Shown: piece by piece, positions 1 through 10,565 of the stretch
Layout: every line of letters begins with the position of its first letter
How positions within the stretch are numbered: position 1 is the first letter of the stretch
From: Takakia lepidozioides
Taxonomy: Eukaryota; Streptophyta; Takakiopsida; Takakiales; Takakiaceae
Direction: 5' to 3'
Length of the DNA: 64,000 bases
Assembly (NCBI GenBank): GCA_030704615.1
Contig: CM060733.1
Location: forward strand, 60,576,001-60,640,000
The notes under the pieces: model-generated
What the model was told of the DNA's origin: nothing
Seen by the model: only the letters and a program-made list of their open reading frames with translations
Database searches by the model: none
Translations under genes and position numbers: made by a program

Positions 1-1495
1 GTGAAGGTCGACACTAAATGAAACTTATCCAACACTTACATTAGAGGAGGGAAGCTAAGTCTTATCTCCATAAGCTTACCCACATCAAATTTGGGAGCTT
101 TCAGAATTTTTCCTTTCCGGTTGAATGAACTTGGCTACAAAATCCTTCAAATCACAAGTTTGAGCTTCACACACAATGAACTTACAGGGATTGAGCTTCC
201 AATGCGAACCAGAAGTCTTATATTGATAGCATTGTTGTAAAACACATGGACCAACAATGACAGTCTCTGGAATGACATATAGTACAGCATGCCGCTTCCA
301 GTTGACCATCTACCCATGTAGGTTTCTTGTAACTATCCTTCCACAGGGAATCATAGGTAATGTGGAGCTTGAAATCCAGCCCTCTTGGATGAATCTGGAC
401 CCACACTCTATCCCTGCTCCTTCAGCTATCCATGCCTCTGATAGCCTACAATTCTACCAGCAAACACCCCAACCCCACTTATCACAATCTGAAATGCATC
501 TGCTTCTCTCTGTAGTCCAACAGGCATTCGCCTTTTTGTCTCCATTGTCCCACCATTGGGGTCGGAAAGTGTTCACCCCAAAGCTTCTCCTCACCTCTAT
601 TATATGTTTTTGGATACTTCCATGCTGCCACACTGGCAGTAACTTGCCAAAGTCACTCCAAACCACCACAGATCTACCCAACGACCTAACTTACAGAATT
701 CAATATGCATCTTGCGGCCGAGTCTGATGAGAGGACAACACAGGCTGAAATAGGTTGAAGAAGAAGGTGCCCTACCACATTGTCCTTGACCTGTCCTGAC
801 CCATGGAGGATTTGACCGATGACCTCTTGTGTGTGCTGCTTGTGTCTGTAGTCAGGTAATGTCGGATTGGTCTGTGAGATCGAACCACTACGGCGTAGCT
901 GAGTAGTCAGAGATTGAAACACGCTTGCTAAGACCAAGCTGACTCTCCCAAGAACGGCGAGCTCGCTTCTCCTCGTCTCGTCTCCTCCTCCTCTTCTCCT
1001 TTGTGCATCATTTGCTCAACGCCTCCATCCCACGCCCCTGCATATCCTGCTATCATCGCGTTCCATCCCTCAGCTATGTGGTGTGGCGCAGGAGACAAAA
1101 AAACGCCAAGTCCCAGCCCTCCTTTTTGTTCACGATTACACTAATGGGCAACCTTATTTGCATTATATGTGCCTTCAAAATGACACGTGTAGTGATGTAG
1201 TCGTATAAATAGAGCTCTGAAACCATCTTCAGTCATGGAATCATAAGATTCCATGAAACGTCGTCCACGTGTAGTCAAACATAACACACTAGTCATATAA
1301 ACCATCCCTGTCATCATGGTCAACAATGTTTGACCAATGCTCCCTAACTTTCCGGAGTCATGTAGTGATATCCATTACTACAAAGTCATAAAACTAAAAC
1401 TGTAATGCATTTCAGCACTCTGTAGTCATCTACCTAGTGCAGTTTTTATGACTCCGCCAAAGCCGTAGTCCTAAAAACGCTCATCTCTTGTAGTG
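1..1495. mobile_element. Partial CACTA-like element, right end only
   Basis: The segment ends at 1495 in a sequence whose reverse complement begins CACTACAAGAGATGAGCG, the form of a CACTA terminus. The 350 bases before it repeat short motifs around GTAGTC, AGTCATAAA and TATGACTCC, as subterminal repeats of such elements do. The left end would lie outside the window, so neither the matching terminus nor a target duplication can be tested. Between about 85 and 937 the minus strand has several adjacent short open stretches that could be a decayed gene, but I recognise no family in them. Confidence 0.35.
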
Positions 1496-1502
1496 TAACC
1501 AG

Positions 1503-1761
1503 CCTCAAAAAGGTTAAGGCCAGATGAAATCCAAAGAGTTATAGAGGGAGAGGGAGAGAGGGGGCAACAAAGAAAAAAACTAACAGGTGGGGGGGGGGAG
1601 TGACTGAGCAGTTGCTACTTAGTCACTCCAACCCCCCCCCCCCCCCCCCTTCCTCTTTATCTTTTTGTTTCCTGATCTCTCCCTCTCTCTCTCCCTCTCT
1701 CTCCCTCTCTCCCTCTCCCTCTATAACTCTTTGGATTTCATCTGGCCTTAACCTTTTGAGG
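1503..1761. repeat. Foldback (inverted-repeat) element, copy 1
   Basis: Two arms of about 50 bases (1503-1555 and 1710-1761) are near-perfect reverse complements, differing by a one-base indel in an A run. Inside them are purine-rich GAGAGGG tracts, GGCAACAAAG, a G run and GAGTGACTGAGCAG, mirrored on the other side as a C run and pyrimidine tracts. The same core occurs at 7367-7530 and as half copies at about 5923-5985 and 6713-6775. It has no coding capacity and behaves as a short foldback or MITE-like repeat. Confidence 0.7.
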
Positions 1762-4700
1762 TTATTTAGTTTTTCATCCCAACCTTTTTCATCCAAATTT
1801 GGATGATATTATTGTAGGATGATGAAACTTAATGTACAGAAAGCTTGGTTTACCATCTATTTCTTTCATCTAAACTGGATGAACTACATGAATAATGGTT
1901 ACCTATTTTAAAATCCAAGAGATAATAAAACTATCATCATAAATGATGGCAGTTATTAAACCTAAGCCTATACCATAACCCTAAAAGATACCTTTTTATT
2001 GGATGTCATCCATTGACAAAGTGCTTCTCTTGATAAAATGTGATTTTTCATCCACCCTGGATGAGAAATCGGGAAGTTATGCCCTAAGCATGCCGACACA
2101 TTTCACAGCACTGAACTCGTGCTTCAGTGAACCTTGATGATGCGCCGCGTAAACCTGCTCCCCTGCTGCTACATGGTACTCGTGATGGCTGGCTCTTGGG
2201 ATGCACATTGGCGGTTAGGCAGATTCATCTCTGGCAGATGACAAAGCGATGATCGCTTAGCTCAAAAACTCATGGTTCTTTATTTTGCAGTGGCGCTTTT
2301 ACTCCTCGTTGGGAAGTACTCTATCCCTATTTATCTACAGATTACATGTTGCTCTCTTTTTGTATGAGCCATTCTCTATCTGTGAACGCTTCTACTTTGA
2401 TTGCGTTCTGTTGGAGACGGTCTGTTGGACGCCATGGCGCAGGGCATACCACAAACACTCAAGGTTTTTTGAGTTTACCCTTGCTTGAATTGTGATCTGT
2501 ACATGCTTTAGAATTCAACACTGACATGGATAGCAACTGTGAAGACCTGCCACTCACCTGCTGCATCCTCACTAACACACATCGCTATGTGGTGTTTTTG
2601 GGACGGGCACAGGTGAGGGTCTTCACTTGTCTTGATTTCTTGAAGCTTGCAGCTCCTGTTCTTGCAAATGTGGATACTGCTGCTGCCTAAGCTGCTGATG
2701 CCATTTGCTGCTTCAAACTGCCACCATGCCACTTCAGACCTGCTCCAAGATGGCTCCAATGAGGATCTGCTTCTCTCCTTACCCCTGTTTCTGGTTTTTT
2801 ACAACCACATTTGCATGTGTAGGAGTTAAGCTATGAAGGGTACAAGGGTACAAAATAGCAGTTATTACTCTGACTGCTTTGATACTTGGTTCTGAAATGA
2901 AACTTCTTGGTATGACTTTGATGGATCAAAAGGATAAGCTTTGATAGATAACACACATTCTTCAAGGCCCTCATATCATTTTGGTTTCATGGCTTGATAA
3001 CAAACAGGGGTTTCTGAGCTGCTCTTTCACCTTGGCAGAGCTATTTTATGAGGCCTTCCTCTCAGCTTGACTCTGTTGTGTCAAACAGGTACACCTTGTT
3101 TAGGGAACACACACACTCATTAAAGCTCTCATAGCAGTCTGAATTTGAGGGCTGATAGCAGGCAAATTTGGGATAGTTTGCCTTGCTTCTGTTCTATGAT
3201 TCCTGCTTGTGACACGACACTGAAACGTCACCTTCAGGCCAGCAATAGCCTCTAGGGAGAAGACTTGTTCAAAACCTGGATGTTGGCATGCAGCCTCATG
3301 ATATATACCATGTCTTGAACCATGCCAATAGGGCAAGAGGAAACATGATGTAAACCAGCAAATGCTTAAGGCATATTTGTTTGACTGTTTCAAACTCAAC
3401 TTGAATTGTTTTTTAGCATGAGTCTTGGGGACTGTCCCAAGACCTGCAATCTGGTTTTCACAACTTGTTTTTCTAAGGTGTTGTGTCTACTTGCAAATAC
3501 TTAAGGCATGAATGGCTGGCTGTTTCAACTTGAAGTGCTATGAGCTTGATTCTGGGAAATATCCCCAAACCTACAATCTGGTTTTTGAAATGAGTTTGAA
3601 ATGATGGTGCAAACTATGGTGCTTTCATGATATGATTGACCTGGAATCCCACCCTCCCACCCTGTTTTTTCAGAGACCCTGAAATGTAATGGGGTATTCA
3701 AATGAGATTGTAAACATGAAAGGGAATGTTAGATGGTGCCCTGTAAAGGGCTGTTTTGTCTTTCAATGACAATGACCTTAGCGGTCTTGTCCAGACATGA
3801 CATGTATATCTTCCCTCTCTTTCGTGCTGCTCACAAAAAAAAAAACCACAGAGGGAAAGAGGGGGTAGAAAAAGTTAATAAGAGAGAGGGAAGATATTCA
3901 TGTCATGTCAAGACATAGACAAGACTTAGTAAAAGTCATTGTCAAGAAAAATGACATAGCAGCCTCATTACAAGGCATTGTCAAACATCTCCTTACATGT
4001 ACAATCCCAGAAAAAAGATCCTTAAATTACAAGGTATCCTTATATCATCATGTTAACACTTCCACTCCATAAATAGTTCATCTTAAATAAAAGAGACTGG
4101 ATTTCAAAGTTCTTGAAATCATAGGGTGGGAGGGTGGGGTCTTCTAAAAAAACAAACACATAGCATGAGCATGTAGGGTTCTGAAGAATATATGCACGTT
4201 TGCATACAGTCAATCAATCAAAGTCTGAACCACTTTATTTAAAACATACTGAGTTTTAAATAAGAGCTGTACGTGTTCCAGTGGCTTACAACAACCAAAC
4301 AGAGGGCAAATGTTGTGATGATCATAAAAAAACCCGTAAGTCATTACCATGTCACATTCCCAATCTCTGGGGGGAGCTTAAGAATACAGTTCGTAATCAA
4401 AAAAGCCCTTTAAAAATACTGGCTTGGTAATTCTTGGGTTCAAATAGCTTAAACAAGTATGTTGTAAGCTCAACAGGTCTTTGAGAAAACCATTCCAGCA
4501 GGCCTAAGAGTGAGAGCTTTGATGAAAACAATTCCCTATTACAGCTTTAAAGGACTTGTATGTTCCTAAAAGCACAAGCTGAACTGATTGTACTTCCATA
4601 AGTAGATGCAGGGCTATGGTATGTATCCCAGGGCCTTATCCAGTCACTCTGCCAAGTTTTAGAGAGATCCTTAAAAATACCAGTCTGTAATCAGGTTATA

Positions 4701-5922
4701 ATCTCCATGGGGGAGCCTGAAAGAATGTATGTGTTCTTAAAAAGGCTTACCCAATGCCTTACTTAATACATTCTAAACTGGTGAGGCATAAACAGCACTG
4801 TCTGACTCTCCAAAAGGCCAGAAAACAGGTCTGGAAAAATGCATCCAATGTCACACTTGCACCACCAAACCCTTGTCATCACAACCAGCCTGAACCTTCA
4901 CAATAAGGTCTGATTTCTAGGAGGCCCAGCCCATTTACTTCCCTAACTTAACAGATTTGGTTACCAAGAACCAGAAATCAAAGTAAAGGTTTAAGGCATA
5001 TCCCCTTGAAGCAGCTTTGAAGCAGAGAATTGCAACAACGGCAGCTTGCAGCATATCTTATCCCTCCTGCAGTAACCAGATCATCTGCAAGCCAAAGAGT
5101 TTATGAAGTGAAATCCCTCACCTGCGCCCGTCCCAAAAATAAACACAAAAAATGTTTTGTGCGTTAGTGAGGATGCGCGAGGTGAATTACAGGATTTCAC
5201 AGTTGCTATCCATGTCAGGTATGAGCCATAAAGCATGCAAAGATCACAGAACCAGCAGAAGAAAGCATAGATGTGACACCACAAAGAACCTCAATCTTTT
5301 GTGGAGTAGGACGCTGCAGTGTTCATCATCTGAATTTGAACGAGGACAACAGAATGCAACGGGAGGAGAGTTGAGGACAGGTTGTATCTTGTAATACAGG
5401 CCGCTTCCCCACCTCCATAACCGCCGCTATTTCATCAATGAGGAAAAAACGTAGGCAAACACAACAGTATGTCATTTGCCATCGCGGGAGATGAAAGTGT
5501 CTGCCGTCATCGCGCGTTCATAAAACAAGAACACACCCATTCGGATCTTGCTGCTCGGGCATTCAGCCGCCATCGAGCATTCGTCCGCCATCGCCCTCTT
5601 CCAGAGAAAAAAACACGCACGATATCGTGCTGTGTCTAGGGCAGAGAGACACTTAAAGGAAAACCACCCGCGATTTCATCCACCATCCGGTATGGATGGT
5701 ATCAGACCAGGATGAAAAATGGGCATTCAATAGGTTTAAATCAAAGGAGCATGAACCTAAAATGCATTGAAATGCATATCTGCCTATACATCATCCAGTT
5801 ATGGTTATAACAGAAATTTCATCCAATATGGATGAAACCTTAAAAATTGGGATTAAAAATATATAGTATTTCCAAAATAAGTATTATGGAAAAAAAATTG
5901 ATAATCCCAAACAAGTAGTTGG
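1762..5922. mobile_element. Putative non-autonomous DNA element with GGATGAAA palindromes at both ends
   Basis: The first 300 bases (about 1770-2070) and the last 250 (about 5670-5880) both carry repeated short palindromes of the form TTTCATCC-N-GGATGAAA. They are absent from the middle, which is the layout of subterminal repeats of one transposon. The interior (2100-5650) has only short ORFs with no recognisable family. I could not find clear terminal inverted repeats; the outer limits are set by the foldback on the left and the GA-rich tract on the right. Boundaries are approximate. Confidence 0.3.
3767..3944. repeat. 178-bp MITE-like inverted repeat
   Basis: The ends are TGACAATGAC and its reverse complement, GTCATTGTCA. 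The inverted similarity continues inward for about 60 bases on each side through GTCTTGTC, GACATGACATG and a TATCTTCCCTCTC tract, with small gaps. The centre is an A run. It lies between outer inverted tracts CCCACCCTCCCACCCT (near 3649) and its complement (near 4124). No gene is present. Confidence 0.5.
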
Positions 5923-5984
5923 AGAGAGGGAGAGAGAGGGAGAGAGAGGGCAACAATGAAAAAAAATGGGTTGGGGGGGGGGAA

Positions 5985-6712
5985 GGAGGTCAGATGGTGG
6001 GGTCAGCTGCAGCATATGTCCAACACCAGATATCCTAAGTTAATCGACTCTATATCATGGAAACAGGACCGCCCACCGACCTGTCAAACAGGCTAAGTCC
6101 TGGCAGAAGACAGTATAAGAGATTCTCAAGGACCTGGACCTGGAACCGCAAGTCTTCACCCTGCTGGATAAATCTTAACTTAGAGGCTGTAGTGTCCAAC
6201 CATGTCTGTTGCCATGAGATTATCTGATGAAAATGAAGTTAGGCAAAAAACTTCCCTGAATTTGTTTCCAGTCAGTGACATGGGGGAGGACATCTTGGAT
6301 GACCTCAAGGGTCTACCCACTCTCGGCACTAGACTGAAATTTAAACTCAGGGCAGGAAGCCTACCTTTGAACAACAAACAAAAGCAAAGAGGAAAGGGAG
6401 AGTGCAATTGCCCGTTGTGAGGGCAATCTGAAGACAGTCCTCATTTTCTGATACACTATCCGGGGTTCTCTCACCAAAGAGACGCTCTCTTCAAATCTAT
6501 CAAGGGAATTGTGCATGTACCTCTGTTTACTAACTTTGAAAGTCTCGAGGCTGAGCCCTAGTTTTTGGGCATCTCACACATAACAGATTGATGCTTGTGT
6601 GAAGGGATTTGTAGAGGAAATCTGGAAAACCCGGATGAATTCTATATGTGAAGGTAAGTCTTACTACCATCGTCAGCCCCTCACAGAGGTAGGATCTGTC
6701 CCTTTTGTTTCC
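5985..6712 (+). pseudogene. LINE-A fragment, ORF2 C-terminal zf-RVT region (copy 1)
   Basis: This piece matches the better preserved copy at 47870-48600 nearly base for base. It encodes the C-terminal part of a non-LTR retrotransposon ORF2: a linker, a Cys/His reverse-transcriptase zinc-binding segment (C-x-C-x2-C ... H-x3-H-C), and a tail containing DACVKGFVEEIWKTR. Frameshifts and stops break it, including one at 6418 inside the zinc segment and an internal deletion near 6560. It begins directly after a half copy of the foldback core (5923-5985). Confidence 0.75.
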
Positions 6713-6800
6713 CCAAGAGAGGGGGCAACAAAAAAAAACAGAGAATGTGGGGGGGAGGGAGTGACTGAGCAACAGCAGCTCCTTCTGTGCTGCTCTCTTT
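6713..6800. repeat. Half copy of the foldback element
   Basis: The stretch GAGAGGGGGCAACAAA, a short A run, a G run and GAGTGACTGAGCAA reproduces the left arm of the foldback at 7367-7530. The right arm is missing and sequence leading into the next LINE-A unit follows directly. Confidence 0.6.
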
Positions 6801-7366
6801 TAAGCTCCCGACGAGATAAATTCAAGGTCAGATGGTGGGTTCAGCTGCAACATATGTCCAACACCAGATATCTTAAATTAATCGACTCTATATCTTGGAA
6901 ACATGACCACCCACCGACCTGTCAAACAGGCTAAGTCCTGGTAGAAGACAGTAGAAGAGATTCTCAAGGACCTGGACCTGGAACCGCAAGTCTTCACCCT
7001 GCTGGATAAATCTGACTTAGACTCTGTAGTGTCCAACCATGTATGTGGGCAACCTAAAGACATTATTCATTTTTTGATACACTGTCCGGGGTTCTCTCAC
7101 GAAAGAGACGCTCTCTTCAAATCTATCAAGGGAATTGTGCATGTACCTCTCTTTACTAACTTTGAAAAAGTCGAGGCTGAGCCAAAAGCCCAGCCCCTTC
7201 TGAGGCCTAGTTTTTGGGCAACTCAGACACAGCAGATTGATGCTTGTGTGAAGGGATTTGTAGAGGATATCTGGAAAACCCGGATTAATTCTATATGTGA
7301 AGGTAAGTCTTACTACCAACGTCAGCCCCTGACAGAGGTAGGATTTGTCCCTTTTGTTTCCCCAAG
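6801..7366 (+). pseudogene. LINE-A fragment (copy 2)
   Basis: This is a second unit of the same LINE-A C-terminal segment in the same orientation, starting with TAAGCTCCCGACGAGAT as at 47874. An internal deletion joins the segment around 7030 directly to the zinc-binding Cys/His part, so roughly 270 bases present in copy 1 are absent. The tail with DACVKGFVEDIWKTR is intact. It is followed by the full foldback. Confidence 0.75.
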
Positions 7367-7530
7367 AGAGGGGGCAACAAAGAAAAACAGAGAATGTGGG
7401 GGGGGGGAGTGACTGAGCAGCTGCAGCTGCTCAGTCACTCCCCCCCCCCCCACCTTCTTTTCTTTTCTTTGTTGCCCCCTGATGTCTCCCTCTTACTCCC
7501 TCTCTCTCTCCCTCTCTCTCCCTCTCTTCT
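7367..7530. repeat. Foldback element, copy 2, with perfect central palindrome
   Basis: Complete copy of the foldback core. The centre is a perfect 30-base palindrome whose half is GTGACTGAGCAGCTG. G and C runs, GGCAACAAAG/CTTTGTTGCC and GA/CT tracts flank it symmetrically. It sits exactly between two LINE-A pieces. Confidence 0.7.
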
Positions 7531-7543
7531 GTGCTGCTCTCTT

Positions 7544-7979
7544 TTAAGCTCCCGACATCCTAAATTCAAGGTCAGATGGTGGGTTCAGCTGCAACATATG
7601 TCCAACACCAGATATCCTAAGTTAATCGACTCTATATCTTGGAAATAGGACTGCCCTGTCAAACAGGGTGAGCCCTGGGAGAAGAGAGTAAAAGAGATTC
7701 TCAAGGATCTGAATCTGGACCCGCAAGTCTTGACCTTGCTGGATAAACCTAACTTAGAGAGTGTAGTGTCCAAAGCCATGTCTGTTACCAGAAAATTGTC
7801 CGTTGAAAATGAAGTTAGGAAGAAAACTTCCCTGAACCTGTTTCCAGTCTGTGACATGGGGAGGACATCATGGATACGCTCAAGGGTCTATCCCACTCTT
7901 GGCACCAGACCTAAATTTAAAGTCAGGGCAGGAAGACTACCTTTGAACAGTAAACAGAAGCAGAGAGGAAAGGGAGAGT
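7544..7979 (+). pseudogene. LINE-A fragment (copy 3), truncated
   Basis: Third unit of the LINE-A C-terminal segment. It runs through the linker to the KQKQRGKGE stretch and stops abruptly at about 7979, where the other copies continue into the zinc-binding motif. The sequence that follows is unrelated, so this is an insertion or recombination breakpoint. Confidence 0.75.
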
Positions 7980-8395
7980 GAAATTTCCCTGACGTACCTC
8001 TGCTGCTGCTGGCGCGGCGAGCTACTGCGGTGCTGTCGCGGCTGCCAGCGGCGCGGGTCCCCACCGCTGCAGGGCGTCTCTCCCCCACTAACCACGGCTC
8101 TCTCTCTCTCTTCAGCTCGTTAGGTCGCGCCTCTGAGCGGCGTTCCTACCACACAGGGGAGAGAGACATCAGCCCATGCTTAGGGCAAGAAAAAAAAGAC
8201 AGAAAGAAGGGAGGAGGCGGTGCTTACCTTGGGCGTTGGGGCAAACTCCTTGGGGCCTTGCGACCACCTCGGGCTCAGCAGCAGGTGCGTTTCTCCTCCA
8301 CCCTAAACCCCACTCTCTGAACTACCTCTCTCCCAAAGAACAAACGAAAAAGGGAGGGGAAAGAGATGCTTCAAGCACTTAGGAAAAAAAAAAAG
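7980..8395. other. Unassigned GC-rich segment
   Basis: Sequence between the LINE-A breakpoint and the palindrome array that marks CACTA-1. Both strands have open stretches, but these reflect GC-rich composition and I recognise no protein. CACTTAGG at 8376 resembles a CACTA start but does not match the element's right end or its flanking bases. Confidence 0.3.
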
Positions 8396-8640
8396 GCGCG
8401 GCGCCCACGTGCGACGCCCGACCGTCGCACGCCTGCGCCCGCCCTTTTTTTGAAATGTAAAAGTGAATTTTGCGACGGCTGGGCGTCGTTTCTTGCGACC
8501 CCCGGCCATAAAAATAAAAAAACACGTCGCCCCCCGCGACGGCTGTCCATCGTGGGGTGCGACCCCTAGGTAAAAAAACAAAAAAAAACTCGTCGTCCGA
8601 TGCGACGCCAGGGTGTCGCAAGAGGCGACGGCCGGCCTTT
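8396..8640. repeat. Left subterminal palindrome array of CACTA-1
   Basis: About four imperfect palindromes built on TGCGACG...CGTCGCA spaced 50-70 bases apart, matching the array at 16130-16715. ORFs overlapping it on both strands are artefacts of the palindromes. Confidence 0.65.
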
Positions 8641-8819
8641 CTGGATTTAGGGTTTAGGGCCTTTTGGGTTTCTTAGTTTTTATTTTATTATTTTATTATT
8701 TTATATGCTATTGGGTTAGGGTGTTTGCTTTTCTTTATGGTGCTGGGTTTTGGATTGGTGGTTTTGGTTGTGGGTCTTGGGGTTAAAAGGATAAACGGTG
8801 TAATTAGGATTCACATACC

Positions 8820-9010
8820 CAAAATGTGGTTCAATCTGATAATCGCAAAGCGCTGGGTCTCAACAAATTTTTCCATAGTGGGAGCATCCTGAAGATAGAA
8901 CGAGAGGAAGGATTCATTGTCTTGGGCTCTAGCACCATATGGATGCTCCGCCTTTGGTTACCAATTTTGAAAGCCCCGAGGCTGAGACATAGGGGCCAAC
9001 GGTTTTTGAG
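8820..9010 (+). pseudogene. LINE-A remnant
   Basis: Two short blocks match LINE-A. One encodes RKALGLNKFFHSG, like [15 protein letters not shown] at 47660. The other encodes PLVTNFESPEAE, like [12 protein letters not shown] at 48420. The roughly 700 bases that separate them in LINE-A are missing. Non-functional. Confidence 0.6.
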
Positions 9011-9048
9011 AAATGAAAGTGTTGGTGGTGTGTGTTAATTAGGATGGG

Positions 9049-9836
9049 ATGGTGAGGAAACATCGACCCCTCTCCCTCGAGGATGGGGAGGTAGTACCAC
9101 ACATCGATTGTGGCCCTAGAGCGACCATTTTTCGTGGCGATGAGGCACCCATTGCACCTGATCCAATACAGGCTGCCGGCACAATCGTAGAAGGGACTGG
9201 GGCCAATTTTCAGGTGATGCGGAGGATGTTGACACTCCGGGATCGAGTTAGGCGCGCCGCAGGTTGCCCCCTTGCGGGCCACCTACCCCGTCCAACCACG
9301 TCCACCTTTGACCCCCCCCCCCCCCCCCCCGACAGGATTGAGTGTTGGTGCACTAAGTGTTGGAAACGGATACCGCCGGGCGGCACCAGACCACCGAGGC
9401 GGCGACCGCATGTTGTCGAAAAACATTACAAGAAGAACAAGATTGCGGATGCGGCAAAGGTGAGTGTTTTTCCCACCCCTCTCATTAACATTCATTCAAG
9501 GTACATTTAGGTTTATCTAATAATATAGTATGATTGGTAAGCATACATGAATCAAAATTACGACATAAGTATTGATGCGTTGTTCACTACGCACATTGCA
9601 GCCACGACTTGATGCCCAAGCTCGCAATCACATTGCACACGAGGCATTTCGCGCCGGTCTACTTGCAGAATTTGTGCCAGAGCATGTGTCCGATGTGACC
9701 AGTTGGTTCCCCCAGCAGCACGTAGATGAGATGCGTAGGGTCGAGGGGTATCATAGGTGTCGTAGGCGTTATGGCCGGCGACGAGCAGCCCCCCCCCCCC
9801 CCCCCGAACCCCTAGGAGGGGGGTCAGCTTCGCCCT
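9049..9836 (+). CDS. Cys-rich ORF of CACTA-1, two putative exons
   Basis: The first exon runs from an ATG at 9049 to a GTGAGT donor near 9460. It contains a C-x-C-x2-C group (CWCTKC) followed by basic residues and a VEKH motif. This resembles the small Cys/His transposase-associated domain found at the start of plant TNP2 genes; the equivalent in CACTA-2 is CPCERC at about 30810. A CAG acceptor at 9598-9600 opens a second exon (PRLDAQARN...) that ends in a proline run and a stop at 9836. I cannot say whether it belongs to the transposase, to the SET-like gene, or is independent. The poly-C tracts could hide small indels. Confidence 0.35.
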
Positions 9837-9905
9837 AGGTTTCCTCCCCTTCGGCTTGGGCGGCCTGAGCCGAATCCTCGCCCCCGATGGGAAGCGCATA
9901 GGACT

Positions 9906-10565
9906 ATGTTACTGAGGACCGTCCAGCCTCGTTGTTGGGGGAATCATCTCGACCCTCCCACCCCCATCCGAGAAAATGTGGAGTTCGAGTATTGGGGGAG
10001 ACGGTATGTTGTGAGAGCCGCTACAGACCCTGCTATGGGTCGGGGTTTATTCATGGTCAATGATATTGTGGTTCCTCCTCGGAGAAACAACATAGTGGAC
10101 TTGTTTCCCTACTACAGTCCATACTACACCTCCACGGAGTTCCGTACATTACGCCTCGAAGCCCCATAATCCCTACCCTACATTTTGTGTGTCAACGGAC
10201 ATGATGTACGTAGACGGGGGTTGTCTCCCATTGAGATCAGATTTTGTGATGGTGACCCCGACATCTTCGGCAATGTTGTTGGGCTGGTCAATAGTTCTTT
10301 TGGTCATCTTATGAGAACCAATGTAGTATGGGACGAGCGAAGCGATGGGCATGAGAGCTTTTGTGGTCATACGTCAGTATACTGTGAGGGGATGCACATG
10401 TTTGTGATGACATGTGCTAGTAGGACTATTAGGGCTGGCAGCAAACTATTTGCATCATACGAGTTCTCCTGGGATGATTGGGACATTCGATTACAACGTG
10501 AGTGGGATGTGTATGATAAAAATAGGGTTCCTTTGAGACAGGGATTGCGTAGAGGGGCATTGTAG
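9906..10565 (+). pseudogene. SET-domain-like gene carried by CACTA-1
   Basis: One reading frame, interrupted by a single TAA at 10167-10169, shows the landmarks of a SET (protein lysine methyltransferase) domain in order. GRGLFMVNDI fits the N-terminal SET motif. GNVVGLVNSSFG sits where families have the asparagine-containing NHS-type motif. RTIRAGSKLFASYEF fits the C-terminal R-x-I-x2-G-x-E-L-x2-x-Y motif. The usual NHS is changed to NSS and the usual glutamate is replaced by lysine, so catalysis is doubtful. It lies just upstream of the transposase and inside the element's repeat arrays. A cofactor-binding SET fold is inferred only from these motifs; an intron over the TAA is possible but I see no clear splice pair. 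Confidence 0.5.

Noticed and set aside
1560-1730. GA/CT-rich tracts as regulatory elements or simple microsatellites
   Set aside because: They are symmetric parts of the foldback arms and recur with it.
8376-8383. CACTTAGG as left terminus of CACTA-1
   Set aside because: Does not match the right terminus beyond CACT, and flanking AAG does not match ACC after the right end.
8176-8621. Overlapping ORFs on both strands
   Set aside because: GC-rich palindrome array gives open frames on both strands; not coding.
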